The translations under genes and the position numbers were made by a program. A stretch of DNA of 64,000 nucleotides, taken from Microbulbifer elongatus. Its GTDB lineage: Bacteria > Pseudomonadota > Gammaproteobacteria > Pseudomonadales > Cellvibrionaceae. The DNA is taken from assembly GCF_020524885.1 (NCBI RefSeq), contig NZ_JAIVKJ010000002.1, forward strand, positions 248,001-312,000, written 5' to 3'. Below the pieces are notes generated by a model. That model had not been told where the DNA came from. It searched no databases and saw only the letters and a program-made list of their open reading frames with translations. Shown here one piece after another: positions 19,809 through 27,910 of this stretch; within the stretch, counting starts at the first letter, position 1, and each line of letters starts with the position of its first letter.

Positions 19809-19830
19809 CTTAGTACAACCTTTGGTAAAG
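19809..19830. repeat. Degenerate arm-type repeat CTTAGTACAACCTTTGGTAAAG
   Basis: Counterpart of the two direct TTGGTACAA repeats found at 21967 and 35861. It sits at a similar distance (about 80 bases) from the degenerate att core. Confidence 0.55.
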
Positions 19831-19941
19831 CGTAATTTTTGGCTCCAATCAAGCTTAAGATTTTGGCTCTTGGTTACCCGCAAAAGAAGGGCGACAAAAG
19901 GGGGCAGGCTTGTACCTACGGTACCCAAGTCCCTTGTACGG

Positions 19942-20061
19942 GGTGGTACTGGGGTCACTGGAAAAGGCTCGCTCGGCGGCACTTACCGGCTGAACGAATA
20001 GCTTGTCGTGTTCGGCAAGGAAACCGAAGTTTGCGTAATGCGCAGTGTTAGTGCCCTTCAC
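19942..20061 (-). pseudogene. Truncated hsdR 5' fragment
   Basis: The first 40 codons closely match the intact hsdR at 31429: both begin MKGTNTA and share ANFGFLAEHD and SAAER. After DPSTT the reading frame leaves the match. It keeps the GTG start and a GAGGGA ribosome-binding site. DNA similarity to the intact copy continues upstream of the start to about 20156 (31523 in the intact copy), so the promoter region was duplicated or shared too. It cannot make a working restriction subunit. Confidence 0.85.
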
Positions 20062-20537
20062 TAGTCCCTCTTTGAGATCCGAGGCTTCCTTTCTTTCTCA
20101 GCGGTGTGTTAGACAATCCTACGATATTACCGACAAATGCGATGAAGCTCACGCCGTTCTGGGGCGGCGTTCATTGGTGAGGTAATACTTTTCAAGCAGT
20201 TAAGCCGCAAGCCAAGAAAAGCTGTTCAAATACTGTTCAACGAGGTGTGCGAAAAGAAGCTGAAACACGCAGCCTCTCTTTTTGCGTCGCCTCGATACCA
20301 CACAGTTGATCATTTGCGGCTGATCCATGGAGATCTGGAGCTGTTACAACATTTGGGCTGCGTATAAACGTATAGTGATTGAAACCACCATGACCTTGCA
20401 GTTGTACTGGCCAGTCCAGTTGGTACCACCGTGCCTCGATATTTGGTTGTACAGGCGAATTGCTTTTCATATTCTCAAGCGAGCGGCCGAAATAACGGCG
20501 GGCGAGTTCCAACTGGTAGTCACGGAAGAGCAGGGTA
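20062..20537. other. Gene-free stretch in the element remnant
   Basis: The first 95 bases match the region upstream of the intact hsdR. The rest (20157-20537) shows no supported gene and must hold the promoter of the toxin-like gene at 20538. Confidence 0.5.
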
Positions 20538-21401
20538 ATGAATCAAGCGGATCAGTCATTAACGCGAAATACTATTCGTCACAACTCCCATGAGTTATAC
20601 GCCCTATCGTTAGAGGAATTTGACCGTACTTTTAAAGTTATGGCTGAGTCCGATAAATACGCATCACAGCGATCGACCTGGGAGGCTCTTAAGCGCGGTG
20701 TGGAGGTTGGCGCGAATTACACAGCGACCGGTAAAGATGTGGGCACGCTAACGAAGTTATTCGCAGATCTTGGCTTTTCAGGAACCAAGGCGTATATAAA
20801 ATACTATAAAGGACGCCCATACGTGATTTTTAAGGGGAGTCCCGCTTTGCGTAAAATTTTCACTGGCACGCGATATGGGCTTCAAAACGCTAAAGTTGTC
20901 CAGATGGGTATCGGCCGTAGTGGCGCTGTCACTGCTGCGAGAAGTGGTGGCATTCTAACCATCATTCTCGTCAGTGCATTTAGAATCGCGGATTACATCC
21001 TTACCGACCAGATGACACTGAATCAACTGGTTGGTACTTTAGCGACAGATGTCGTGAAAATCGGCATTGCGACCGGTGCGTCTATTGTCGCAGCGGTCGG
21101 GGCTGCTGCGGTTTTTACTGTGGCAATAGGCCCTACGATTGCAGCAATTGGAGTCGGATTGCTGGTTTCTTACGGGCTATCGAAGCTGGATGACCATTAC
21201 GAGATAACCACGAAGTTGATCGCAGCGCTAGATGAGTTAGAGCAACGGAAAAACGTCGGTTTAGAAAAGTTACAAAAAAACACCGTTGATTTCTCCGGCG
21301 AGCTCGTGGGTGGTGCTATCGATTATGCGGTGGATGAAGCAAGGCGTATCCTGATAAATACCGCTAGGCACTACTTACCGAAGAGAATTCCACAATGGTA
21401 G
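20538..21401 (+). CDS. Pore-forming-toxin-like protein
   Basis: 287 residues, family not named with certainty. Residues 1-130 are soluble and charged. A hydrophobic segment lies near 135-152 and a long Gly/Ala-rich hydrophobic hairpin at about 172-213 (VGAAAVFTVAIGPTIAAIGVGL), followed by SYGLSKLDDHYEITTKLIAAL. This last part resembles the membrane-inserting hairpin region of bacteriocin/T6SS membrane-disrupting effectors and of YafU-like proteins. No signal peptide. It overlaps the next gene by 7 bases. It lies in the remnant element, next to the att junction, where cargo genes are often kept. Confidence 0.6.
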   Translation: MNQADQSLTRNTIRHNSHELYALSLEEFDRTFKVMAESDKYASQRSTWEALKRGVEVGANYTATGKDVGTLTKLFADLGFSGTKAYIKYYKGRPYVIFKGSPALRKIFTGTRYGLQNAKVVQMGIGRSGAVTAARSGGILTIILVSAFRIADYILTDQMTLNQLVGTLATDVVKIGIATGASIVAAVGAAAVFTVAIGPTIAAIGVGLLVSYGLSKLDDHYEITTKLIAALDELEQRKNVGLEKLQKNTVDFSGELVGGAIDYAVDEARRILINTARHYLPKRIPQW

Positions 21402-21844
21402 ATAAGGTGGAAACTATAACGCCAGTATCGCGCCCAGCTGCAGTCTTGATCTTATCCATATTTTTGGCTGTGGCAGTGGTCTGTATGCTATTGCCGGTTG
21501 CCTCTTTTTTAGAGATGGCTGGGCAGATATCTGGAACTGCAGACGCCGTTCTGATTAACAAAGGTGTTTTTTATCTTTTTGGCGTGGGCGTCGCGCTATC
21601 GGGTTTACTGGTGGATGGTAGCTATAACGCCTTGCTTCACCGCCCCGTTCCTGAAAGCCTAAAACGACAAATGGGTAAAGTAATTTTTTTGGGGCTGGTT
21701 TTAGTGGTGATATTGCCATCAGCAATTCACTATATATCCGCGTATGTGCTTGAACTGCGCGGCTATATAGTATGCGAGTCGGCCTCCAGTCAATGGCTGT
21801 TTGTACGGGATATTGTGTACACCTTGCCGGATGCATGTAACTGA
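21395..21844 (+). CDS. Three-span membrane protein, candidate immunity protein
   Basis: 149 residues with hydrophobic segments at about 15-37, 53-73 and 95-117 and paired cysteines near the C-terminus (IVCESAS, LPDACN). Its ATG overlaps the end of the toxin-like gene (ATGGTAG), so the two are translationally coupled. Immunity proteins to pore-forming toxins are typically small multi-span inner-membrane proteins encoded directly next to the toxin. The role is inferred from size, topology and position. Confidence 0.6.
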   Translation: MVDKVETITPVSRPAAVLILSIFLAVAVVCMLLPVASFLEMAGQISGTADAVLINKGVFYLFGVGVALSGLLVDGSYNALLHRPVPESLKRQMGKVIFLGLVLVVILPSAIHYISAYVLELRGYIVCESASSQWLFVRDIVYTLPDACN

Positions 21845-21884
21845 AGGCACAGAGATACCTTTTTGTGGACTTGCCGGTCGCGGC

Positions 21885-21903
21885 TACTCGATGTTCTGCA
21901 CCT
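21885..21903. other. attL core of the yicC-integrated island
   Basis: TACTCGATGTTCTGCACCT is identical over 19 bases to 36013-36031, which is the 3' end of yicC. Read on the minus strand it encodes the last yicC residues VQNIE and is followed by a TAG stop, so it is a copy of the target-gene end. Confidence 0.85.
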
Positions 21904-21966
21904 AAATGCGGACAAGGGCTGCTAAGCCCTTGATTTTCTTGGTATGCATTAGGTGGCTAAAATCAC

Positions 21967-21988
21967 TTGGTACAAGCTTTGGTACAAC
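21967..21988. repeat. Paired direct repeats TTGGTACAA near attL
   Basis: CTTGGTACAAGCTTTGGTACAAC contains two head-to-tail TTGGTACAA units, 11 bases apart. The same pair occurs at 35861-35882 next to the integrase gene. Likely integrase or excisionase arm sites (inference). Confidence 0.75.
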
Positions 21989-22218
21989 TCTAACTCCAGA
22001 CATATCTAGGTCATTAATGTGCTGGCGCTGTACGCGTTTTGTGAGGATGCCAGTTTCGCCGCTAAATCTCATACCTTCCAATTCTATATCAGCCCGACAC
22101 GTATGTTGATTGGTTAACACACAGGTGTCGGGTCTTTGTCGAATGCGCAGAGAGCGCTCGCGGGTGGACTATGATTTTTCGGACACATAATTAAGCACCC
22201 TGAGGTTGGTCTTGGAGT

Positions 22219-22896
22219 ATGAATAGCCTAGATGTTGGCTACGTATATCTACTGGTGAATCCAGAGATACCAGGTTACGTAAAGATCGGAAAAACACATC
22301 GGGATCCCGCAATAAGAGCTAAAGAACTCTCGACTTCCGGCGTGCCGGGGTATTGGAAGGTCCACCATCAGAGGTTGGTCCCGCAATGTGATGTGGTAGA
22401 GCAAGCTGTCCACCGCTCGCTTAGTCAAAACCGACCGATAAGGGGAAGGGAGCTCTTTAAGGTCGACCCAGAAGAAGGCGTTAGGGCCATTGAGAGCCTG
22501 TCAAAGAGTAATATTGCCTATTTCCCTCATTGGCCAAATTTACGTGATTTTGATAGATCCGCCTCTGGTGATTTAATAACGGCTCAGTTGCTAGACGAAG
22601 AGAATACCCGCCAGAGAAATGACAGGAATGCAGAGGCTGCTGCAAAGAGGCAACAAGAGAGTCAGCGTGCAAGGGTAGATGTTGAAACCCGTCGTATCCT
22701 TAAGTCCGGAGTAATCGGCGTAGCTCCCTTTTTCTGGGTCGCACTTATTGCAATGATGTACCGAGATGGAAAAGAAGTATTGATCGTAGGTGCATCTTTA
22801 CTTTGCCTGCTCGTAGGGTTTTTTTCACGATTATCAGAAAAAAAGGCAGCTAGGCAGAGAAGAGAAGAGGTAGGGCTTACTGAAATTGACAGTTAG
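22219..22896 (+). CDS. T5orf172 (GIY-YIG-like) domain protein with C-terminal membrane hairpin
   Basis: 225 residues. The N-terminal 90 match the T5orf172/MUG113 branch of the GIY-YIG nuclease fold: VGYVYLLVNPEIPGYVKIGKT (YVYLL and VKIGKT take the place of GIY and YIG), then RAKELSTSGVPG, a helix with CDVVEQAVH and RGRELFKVDPEEG. A charged coiled stretch follows (about 125-165), then two hydrophobic segments at about 166-210, so the nuclease-like domain would be membrane-anchored on the cytosolic side. Such domains occur in phage and defence proteins; function here is not known. Confidence 0.75.
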   Translation: MNSLDVGYVYLLVNPEIPGYVKIGKTHRDPAIRAKELSTSGVPGYWKVHHQRLVPQCDVVEQAVHRSLSQNRPIRGRELFKVDPEEGVRAIESLSKSNIAYFPHWPNLRDFDRSASGDLITAQLLDEENTRQRNDRNAEAAAKRQQESQRARVDVETRRILKSGVIGVAPFFWVALIAMMYRDGKEVLIVGASLLCLLVGFFSRLSEKKAARQRREEVGLTEIDS

Positions 22897-23044
22897 AGAG
22901 GGCCTCACATTTCAGCGGCGAGATAAAATAACTGAAGAGGCTTTTGTGCCACGAGCTAATACAGCTGACTTGAATTCGAGTTCAGATCGTCGCCTTAAGG
23001 GAGGCCGTAGAGTGGGCGGGCAGTAGGGGCGCAAAGGGACTCAG

Positions 23045-23070
23045 AAAAGGCAGCGACACGCTGCCTTTTT
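23045..23070. terminator. Bidirectional intrinsic terminator
   Basis: AAAAGGCAGCG-ACA-CGCTGCCTTTT: an 11-bp perfect stem with A-run and T-run on either side. It lies 2 bases after the stop of the small minus-strand gene. Confidence 0.9.
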
Positions 23071-23072
23071 GA

Positions 23073-23249
23073 TTACTCGAGCGATTCTTTGTGTTTATGA
23101 GCCGCAGCTTTTTCGGCTTCAATAAGCACTGCTCTTTGGCGCTCAGCAGCCTTTTGCAGGACGCGCTCATAGAGTCGCTTCTTCTCTTTGGAAGATGCGG
23201 TAAGAATATCCGCCAGTGAAGCGGAAGCAGTTGCTCCTGAGCTAAACAT
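23073..23249 (-). CDS. Small charged protein downstream of the zeta-like gene
   Basis: 58 residues, strongly helical and charged (KEKKRLYERVLQKAAERQRA), no family recognised. I take the ATG at 23249 because AAGGGG lies 8 bases upstream; another in-frame ATG at 23258 touches that ribosome-binding site. It begins 13 bases after the zeta-like gene and ends at a strong terminator, so the two form one operon. It could be an antitoxin or an accessory protein. The classical epsilon antitoxin lies upstream of zeta, so this would be the reverse order. Confidence 0.65.
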   Translation of the reverse strand: MFSSGATASASLADILTASSKEKKRLYERVLQKAAERQRAVLIEAEKAAAHKHKESLE

Positions 23250-23262
23250 TTTCTTCATCCCC

Positions 23263-23985
23263 TTAAGTGTAGTTGGACGGTAACAGCTCCAACAAGCCGG
23301 CGCGAGTGTATTTTTCGCCAATATGATTGTCAATCTGGTCAATATTGAATTTGGTGCTTTTGGGGCTGAAATCCTCTTTTTTGTGGAGGAGTTCCACGAT
23401 GATTTTCTTGCCAAACTCCTGCTTTATCCTATTAACCGTGTCCTTTGCGTTAAAATATTGCTCAATAAAGCTCTCTTTTGGGATGTTTCTCCCCTCTGCT
23501 TTTTCTCGTTTTAAGACGAAATTCCAAGCAACTTTGGGGTCTAGGTAGACATAAAGAATGATGACTACTCGGTTCTTCCTGATGGAGCGAGCAATATTCT
23601 TCTTGGCTCTCTCAAAATTTGAGAAAGTGCTATCAAAGAAGAAGTTCTGACCATTTTTTAACGCAAGATCATGAATCTTGTCTACTAGAATCGATGCTGG
23701 GTACTGGAATAGCCAGCTATTAGCCCCGTTGTATTCACTGAAGTAAGGCCGCATAGCATCAGTATCGATATGGATGCTTGGCGCTCCTTTCGACATCGCC
23801 ATTGCCGCCATTTCAGTGGCCGTTTCGGTTTTACCAGCCCCTGGGGAGCCAGCCATGAACACGGAGGTCGCTACAGGGCTCCTGGGGTACTCCTCTTTGC
23901 AAGTTAATTTTCTGGCTATTTGCGTTTTGTTAGCCTTCGCAAAGGTTATCGCTCTTGCCTGAATTTGCTCTTCTTCATCTGTCAT
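23263..23985 (-). CDS. Zeta-toxin-like P-loop kinase
   Basis: About 240 residues. Walker A GSPGAGKTET (near residue 46-55), then the catalytic-Asp segment IHIDTDAMRPYF, then FFFDSTFSNFERAKKNI and YLDPKVAWNFV with basic lid residues (KREKAEGRNIPKESF). This is the zeta-toxin family pattern; true zeta toxins phosphorylate UDP-N-acetylglucosamine. Some family members are housekeeping or phage-response kinases instead. No epsilon-type antitoxin gene is upstream. The start is uncertain between ATG 23985 and GTG 23991. Base composition is lower in G+C than the surrounding core genes. Confidence 0.8.
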   Translation of the reverse strand: MTDEEEQIQARAITFAKANKTQIARKLTCKEEYPRSPVATSVFMAGSPGAGKTETATEMAAMAMSKGAPSIHIDTDAMRPYFSEYNGANSWLFQYPASILVDKIHDLALKNGQNFFFDSTFSNFERAKKNIARSIRKNRVVIILYVYLDPKVAWNFVLKREKAEGRNIPKESFIEQYFNAKDTVNRIKQEFGKKIIVELLHKKEDFSPKSTKFNIDQIDNHIGEKYTRAGLLELLPSNYT

Positions 23986-24116
23986 AAGCACAAGGGATCA
24001 ATGTTTCATTTTTAAGTTTTGATATGACTTAGGATCTTATTAGTTCTCAATATGTAGTGTGAAGAATTTGCTCGCAGTTATTTTTACGCTTGATATGCGA
24101 GTCGACCGTGAAATAG

Positions 24117-24893
24117 TTACACAAGTTCTGGCTCTAGGTAGGGGAACAGTGGGCCCAGCTCCTGTATTACTTGTTGTTGACGTTGGCGTAATACGTTGAT
24201 CTGTTCTTCGAGATTTCCATTTTTGCCGAAAAGCTCCTTGAGGCGCTGCTGCAGCTGGTCTGCTCTCTCTTTTACCTTGCTGTGTCCGAGCGTTCGCATA
24301 GCTTCGTGTCGGGCATCAAAGGCGGCGCTATCTCCTTGGGCTTTCCTTGAGATGTTCCAGTATATTCCCACGGCGATTGTCGTGAGCACCGCGAAACTTT
24401 TTAGTGCCGATGCGGTTTCGGCACTAAAAGGTGCCAGAAATGCGAAGGGCACTAGGAAAGCGGTAGTCAGCAGCACGTACTTGCGGGTCTTCTGTGCGCG
24501 GGCGATGGCGTGAGCGCGCGCGGTGTCGCCGGCCTGTGTTGCCTGTCGCTGAATATCATTCAGCTTGTCGTCAGCCGCGGCGAGGTCGCGTTTGATGGAG
24601 TGCAATTCGCTCTGGTCAAACTTCGCCAGCTGTACCCGCAGGTCAGCGAGCTCGGCACTGGTCTTCAGGTACAGGGCAATCTTGTCGCGGTTGTCCGACA
24701 GCTGCTCGGCGCGTCGGCGCATGTAGTAGCCTTTGGCCTTGGCTTCGTCAAAGTCACAGTGCGCGTTTGCCCTGGCCCACAATCCCTGCAGCAAGGAACC
24801 CTGCTCGAGTTCCTGCGCCACCAGACTGTAGATCAGTTCATCCTCGGCGGTGTGGGCGTTGGTATTGGCGAATAGCTTCTCCAGAATCTTCAT
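24117..24893 (-). CDS. Unknown coiled-coil membrane protein, fourth gene of the hsd operon
   Basis: 258 residues, no family recognised. The N-terminal 110 residues are helical and charged. A coiled coil (LHSIKRDLAAADDKLNDIQRQ) leads to two close hydrophobic segments (about 138-180, YVLLTTAFLVPFAFLAPF and SFAVLTTIAVGIYWNI). A second coiled coil (about 200-245, QLQQRLKELFGKNGNLEEQ) follows. It starts 46 bases after the hsdS stop on the same strand, so it is probably cotranscribed with the restriction-modification genes. Function unknown. Confidence 0.75.
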   Translation of the reverse strand: MKILEKLFANTNAHTAEDELIYSLVAQELEQGSLLQGLWARANAHCDFDEAKAKGYYMRRRAEQLSDNRDKIALYLKTSAELADLRVQLAKFDQSELHSIKRDLAAADDKLNDIQRQATQAGDTARAHAIARAQKTRKYVLLTTAFLVPFAFLAPFSAETASALKSFAVLTTIAVGIYWNISRKAQGDSAAFDARHEAMRTLGHSKVKERADQLQQRLKELFGKNGNLEEQINVLRQRQQQVIQELGPLFPYLEPELV

Positions 24894-24939
24894 GTGGTAT
24901 CACTTATTATATATTTCACACTACTAACAGGTGGCAGAC

Positions 24940-26259
24940 TTAGGCTCCTGCTTTCTTCTTGCGGGTGCGCTTCGCCGGTTTGGCCGCGGCCCGCTCGGCC
25001 TGAATGCGCTCGAGCAGCGCCTGGGCGCTGTTGTCGCCGCTGATCAGATCCGGGTTTTCCACTCGCCACTGTTGGGTGAGTTCGCCGCGGAAGGCTTTGG
25101 CGAGAATGGACTGGGTGAGGTGCTCGACCCGCGCCAGGGCGTTGTTGGCCTGTTTTTCAATGGTGTCGGCGTAGGAAAAGAGTTGCTCTGCGCGGCGAAC
25201 AATTTCAATTTGTTCTTGAATACTTGGCAGTGAAATATTTAGATCAGAGACAGTTTTCTGATTGATTTTTGGCATGTTTCCTGCGGTGCCAGTGGCATTA
25301 TCCCTGAAATATTTTCTGGATTTTTCTGACAGAAGGGATAAATGCAGAAACTTGCCAAGAACCCTCTCATTTGGAGTGCATTTCATCATGAGGTCGGGAT
25401 ATACATACCGGCGGTCTGGCCCTTCATAAAGGGCACTAACGCCAACATATTCAAGCGTATTTGCGCGTTGAATTAGGATGTCCCCATTCATTACCCAGAG
25501 GTATGAGCTGTGGTCAATATCTAGCTCAACGTATTTGAAGCAATTTTCTTTGAATTTTCCACTCGTTGTGGCCGAAAGAGTTAAGTTTTTAAAGACTGTT
25601 TCCTGATCCACTCCTTTTGGCGATTTTCCATTCCTCGGTTTTTCTTTCACTACATCAACAAGCTTTACCGATTCCCAAGAGTCGACGCCAAATCCACCTA
25701 AATCTCCGTTAGTGGCTGCGGCGATAATAGACTGCCGGAAGCGCTTGAGGATTTGGGGGATGCGCTCGAGGCGGGCTTTGGTGTTTTCTACCTGGGCCAG
25801 AAGTGTATCGAGTTTGTCGGCGATGACTTTTTGTTCGGCGATTGGAGGTAGCGGAACCCTTACTCCAGAAAGGCCTTTGCCGGTGATCTGAGGTTGGGCT
25901 GACCCCGATATCGTGTCTTCTAAGCCACGGGCTGCTAAAGCGTAATAAAGAAACTTAAGCCCAACTAGATTTGTAGGGTGATGATCTAAAGCCATTGCGT
26001 TGCCATTGATATAGGAAAATGGCTCTGAAATGTGCAGGTTGCCGCAAGTTGCGCCGCGACAGGTGATCATTACCGTAGGGTTCGGGTGAGTATATGAGTC
26101 GTAGAATCCGATCTTCCCGTTTGCCCCATAAACGACATACCCTTCATCAATCAGTTTTTTTGTCGGGATCGTTTTCCACTGTTTAGGTGTTACTAACTCG
26201 ATCAGGAGCGGTTTGCTCCATTCACTAGGTAAAGAGTCACCAATATAGCCAAGACTCAT
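24940..26259 (-). CDS. hsdS: Type I restriction-modification specificity subunit
   Basis: 439 residues. Two target-recognition domains, each followed by a conserved helical segment: the first ends PLPPIAEQKVIADKLDTLLA, the second LPSIQEQIEIVRRAEQLF, the usual HsdS dimerisation/spacer helices. The first TRD shows GYVVYGANGKIGFYD and SGSAQPQITGKG. It sets the DNA sequence recognised by the complex; the sequence itself cannot be predicted. Its ATG overlaps the hsdM stop by one base (TAATG). The C-terminus is Lys/Arg/Ala-rich (KRTRKKKAGA). Confidence 0.93.
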   Translation of the reverse strand: MSLGYIGDSLPSEWSKPLLIELVTPKQWKTIPTKKLIDEGYVVYGANGKIGFYDSYTHPNPTVMITCRGATCGNLHISEPFSYINGNAMALDHHPTNLVGLKFLYYALAARGLEDTISGSAQPQITGKGLSGVRVPLPPIAEQKVIADKLDTLLAQVENTKARLERIPQILKRFRQSIIAAATNGDLGGFGVDSWESVKLVDVVKEKPRNGKSPKGVDQETVFKNLTLSATTSGKFKENCFKYVELDIDHSSYLWVMNGDILIQRANTLEYVGVSALYEGPDRRYVYPDLMMKCTPNERVLGKFLHLSLLSEKSRKYFRDNATGTAGNMPKINQKTVSDLNISLPSIQEQIEIVRRAEQLFSYADTIEKQANNALARVEHLTQSILAKAFRGELTQQWRVENPDLISGDNSAQALLERIQAERAAAKPAKRTRKKKAGA

Positions 26260-27887
26260 TACTGCACCTCACCAAAGAATTCTTTCAGTAAGGTTTTTTG
26301 AGCGTCGGCCTCATCTCCGGCACCCAGCTCCCGCATCAACCCGTCTAGTTCCCCCAGCGCCTGCACCAGCTCACCCATCGCCTCCGCGGCCAGTACACTG
26401 GGTTCCGGCAGGTTGGCCGCATCCACACTATCTGCATCCTTGAGCCAGCTGATATCCAGCGAATCGCCTTTGTGTTCGGCGATCCACTCTCTGGTAAAAC
26501 AGCGCCAGCGGCTGTGGGTCAGGCGTTCGTCCACATCCTGATTCTCATCGGCCTTTTTCGCTTCCGGTGCCAGGTCGATCTCCTCGGCGCCGAAGCTCCA
26601 TTCGCCCTCGTTGCGTTTACTGGTGCCGTCTGCCTGTTTGCCGTAGACCTCTTCGAACGGCTTCAGGTGCTGCTCACCGAATGGGGTGCGCTTGCCGAAG
26701 CTGGGCATATTGGTGCGCAGGTCGTAGACCCACACATTCTCGGTACAGTTTTCTTCCTGCAGTTTGTCCTTGGCGCTTCCCTTGGTGAAGAGCAGCACAT
26801 TGGTCTTCACCCCCTGGGCATAGAAGATGCCGGTGGGCAGGCGCAGGATGGTGTGCAGGTTGCACTTGTGCATCAGGTCGCGGCGTACCTCAGTGCCGAC
26901 GCCGGCTTCGAACAGTACGTTGTCCGGCAGTACCACCGCGGCGCGGCCGCCGGGCTTCAGGTTGCGGTAGATATGCTGCAGGAAGGCCAGCTGCTTGTTG
27001 CTGGTCTTATAGGTGAGGTCGTCGCGGGTGATGCTGGCCTCGCCGCCCTTGGCGGTACCGAACGGTGGATTGGCGAGGATGATGTCCGCCTTGGCGAGGC
27101 TGGCGCCGGCCTGGCCGAGGGCGTTGCCCAAGTGCACCACGCCCTCGTCGTCCCCTTCCATGCCGTGCAGCAGACAGTTCATCAACGCCAGGCGGCGGGT
27201 ACCGGGTACCAGTTCGATACCGACAAACGCTTGGCTTTTCTGGAACGCCTGCTGTTTGGCGGTGAGGTCGAACAGGTCGTCGGTCTGCTCCTTGATGTAC
27301 TGGTCGGCGGCGATTAGGAAACCCGCGGTGCCCGCGGCGGGGTCCTGGATCACCTCGCCCGGCTGCGGCTGGATACAGCGCACCATGGAGTTGATCAGCG
27401 CGCGCGGGGTGAAGTACTGGCCGGCACCGGACTTGGTCTCGTTGGCGTTTTTCTGCAGTAGGCCCTCGTACAGGTCGCCGAGGCCATCTTTCTGCGCGCT
27501 GAACCAGTCGATCTGGTCCAAGGTTTTGACCATCTGCTCCAAATGGCGCGGTTCTCTAAGACGGGTCTGGGCGTCGGCATAGACGGCACTGATCAGCGGG
27601 TCCTCGTGCACGATATTGCCGTCGCCGTCCTTGCCGGTGGAGAGGGTCAGCAGGATGCGCTTGTAGTCGTCCAGCAGGTTAATGCCGGACTTGCCGTTAA
27701 GGTCGCTCCAGCGGCAACCCTCTGGCAGCGGGTGCTTCTGCAGGGTGCCAGCCTCGGTGTTCTCGTGCACCATCTTGATAAACAGCAGCAGCACCAGCTC
27801 GGTGACGTAGTCCGAGTAGTTGATACCGTCGTCGCGCAGCACGTCGCAGAGGTTCCAGAGTTTCTGCACGATGTCGTTGTTGTTCAT
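26259..27887 (-). CDS. hsdM: Type I restriction-modification DNA methyltransferase subunit
   Basis: 542 residues, N6-adenine methyltransferase. An N-terminal HsdM helical domain begins NDIVQKLWNLCDVLRDDGI. The SAM-binding motif I is QDPAAGTAGFLI and the catalytic motif IV is ILANPPFGTAKGG. It acts with hsdS as the methylase and with hsdR as the restriction enzyme. It starts 23 bases after hsdR ends. The gene order hsdR-hsdM-hsdS on one strand supports one operon. Confidence 0.96.
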   Translation of the reverse strand: MNNNDIVQKLWNLCDVLRDDGINYSDYVTELVLLLFIKMVHENTEAGTLQKHPLPEGCRWSDLNGKSGINLLDDYKRILLTLSTGKDGDGNIVHEDPLISAVYADAQTRLREPRHLEQMVKTLDQIDWFSAQKDGLGDLYEGLLQKNANETKSGAGQYFTPRALINSMVRCIQPQPGEVIQDPAAGTAGFLIAADQYIKEQTDDLFDLTAKQQAFQKSQAFVGIELVPGTRRLALMNCLLHGMEGDDEGVVHLGNALGQAGASLAKADIILANPPFGTAKGGEASITRDDLTYKTSNKQLAFLQHIYRNLKPGGRAAVVLPDNVLFEAGVGTEVRRDLMHKCNLHTILRLPTGIFYAQGVKTNVLLFTKGSAKDKLQEENCTENVWVYDLRTNMPSFGKRTPFGEQHLKPFEEVYGKQADGTSKRNEGEWSFGAEEIDLAPEAKKADENQDVDERLTHSRWRCFTREWIAEHKGDSLDISWLKDADSVDAANLPEPSVLAAEAMGELVQALGELDGLMRELGAGDEADAQKTLLKEFFGEVQ

Positions 27888-27910
27888 GGTACTTCCTTAC
27901 ATCTAAATTG

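Larger units (their letters stand above)
19728..21903. mobile_element. Remnant of an integrative element related to the neighbouring island
   Basis: It is bounded on the left by a degenerate att copy (19728) and on the right by the intact att copy (21885). Inside are a truncated hsdR 5' end with its upstream region, and a toxin-like/immunity-like gene pair. There is no integrase. The left end repeats the layout of the intact island's left end: att core, about 70 bases, then a CTTGGTACAA-type repeat. I read it as an older tandem integration that lost most of its middle. Confidence 0.7.
21845..22218. other. Gene-free left end of the island
   Basis: 374 bases holding the att core (21885), the paired arm-type repeats (21967-21988) and the promoter region of the T5orf172 gene. 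No ORF here is supported. Confidence 0.6.

Noticed and set aside
20327..20593. 88-codon plus-strand ORF in the relic element
   Set aside because: It overlaps the start of the toxin-like gene, has odd composition and no ribosome-binding site.
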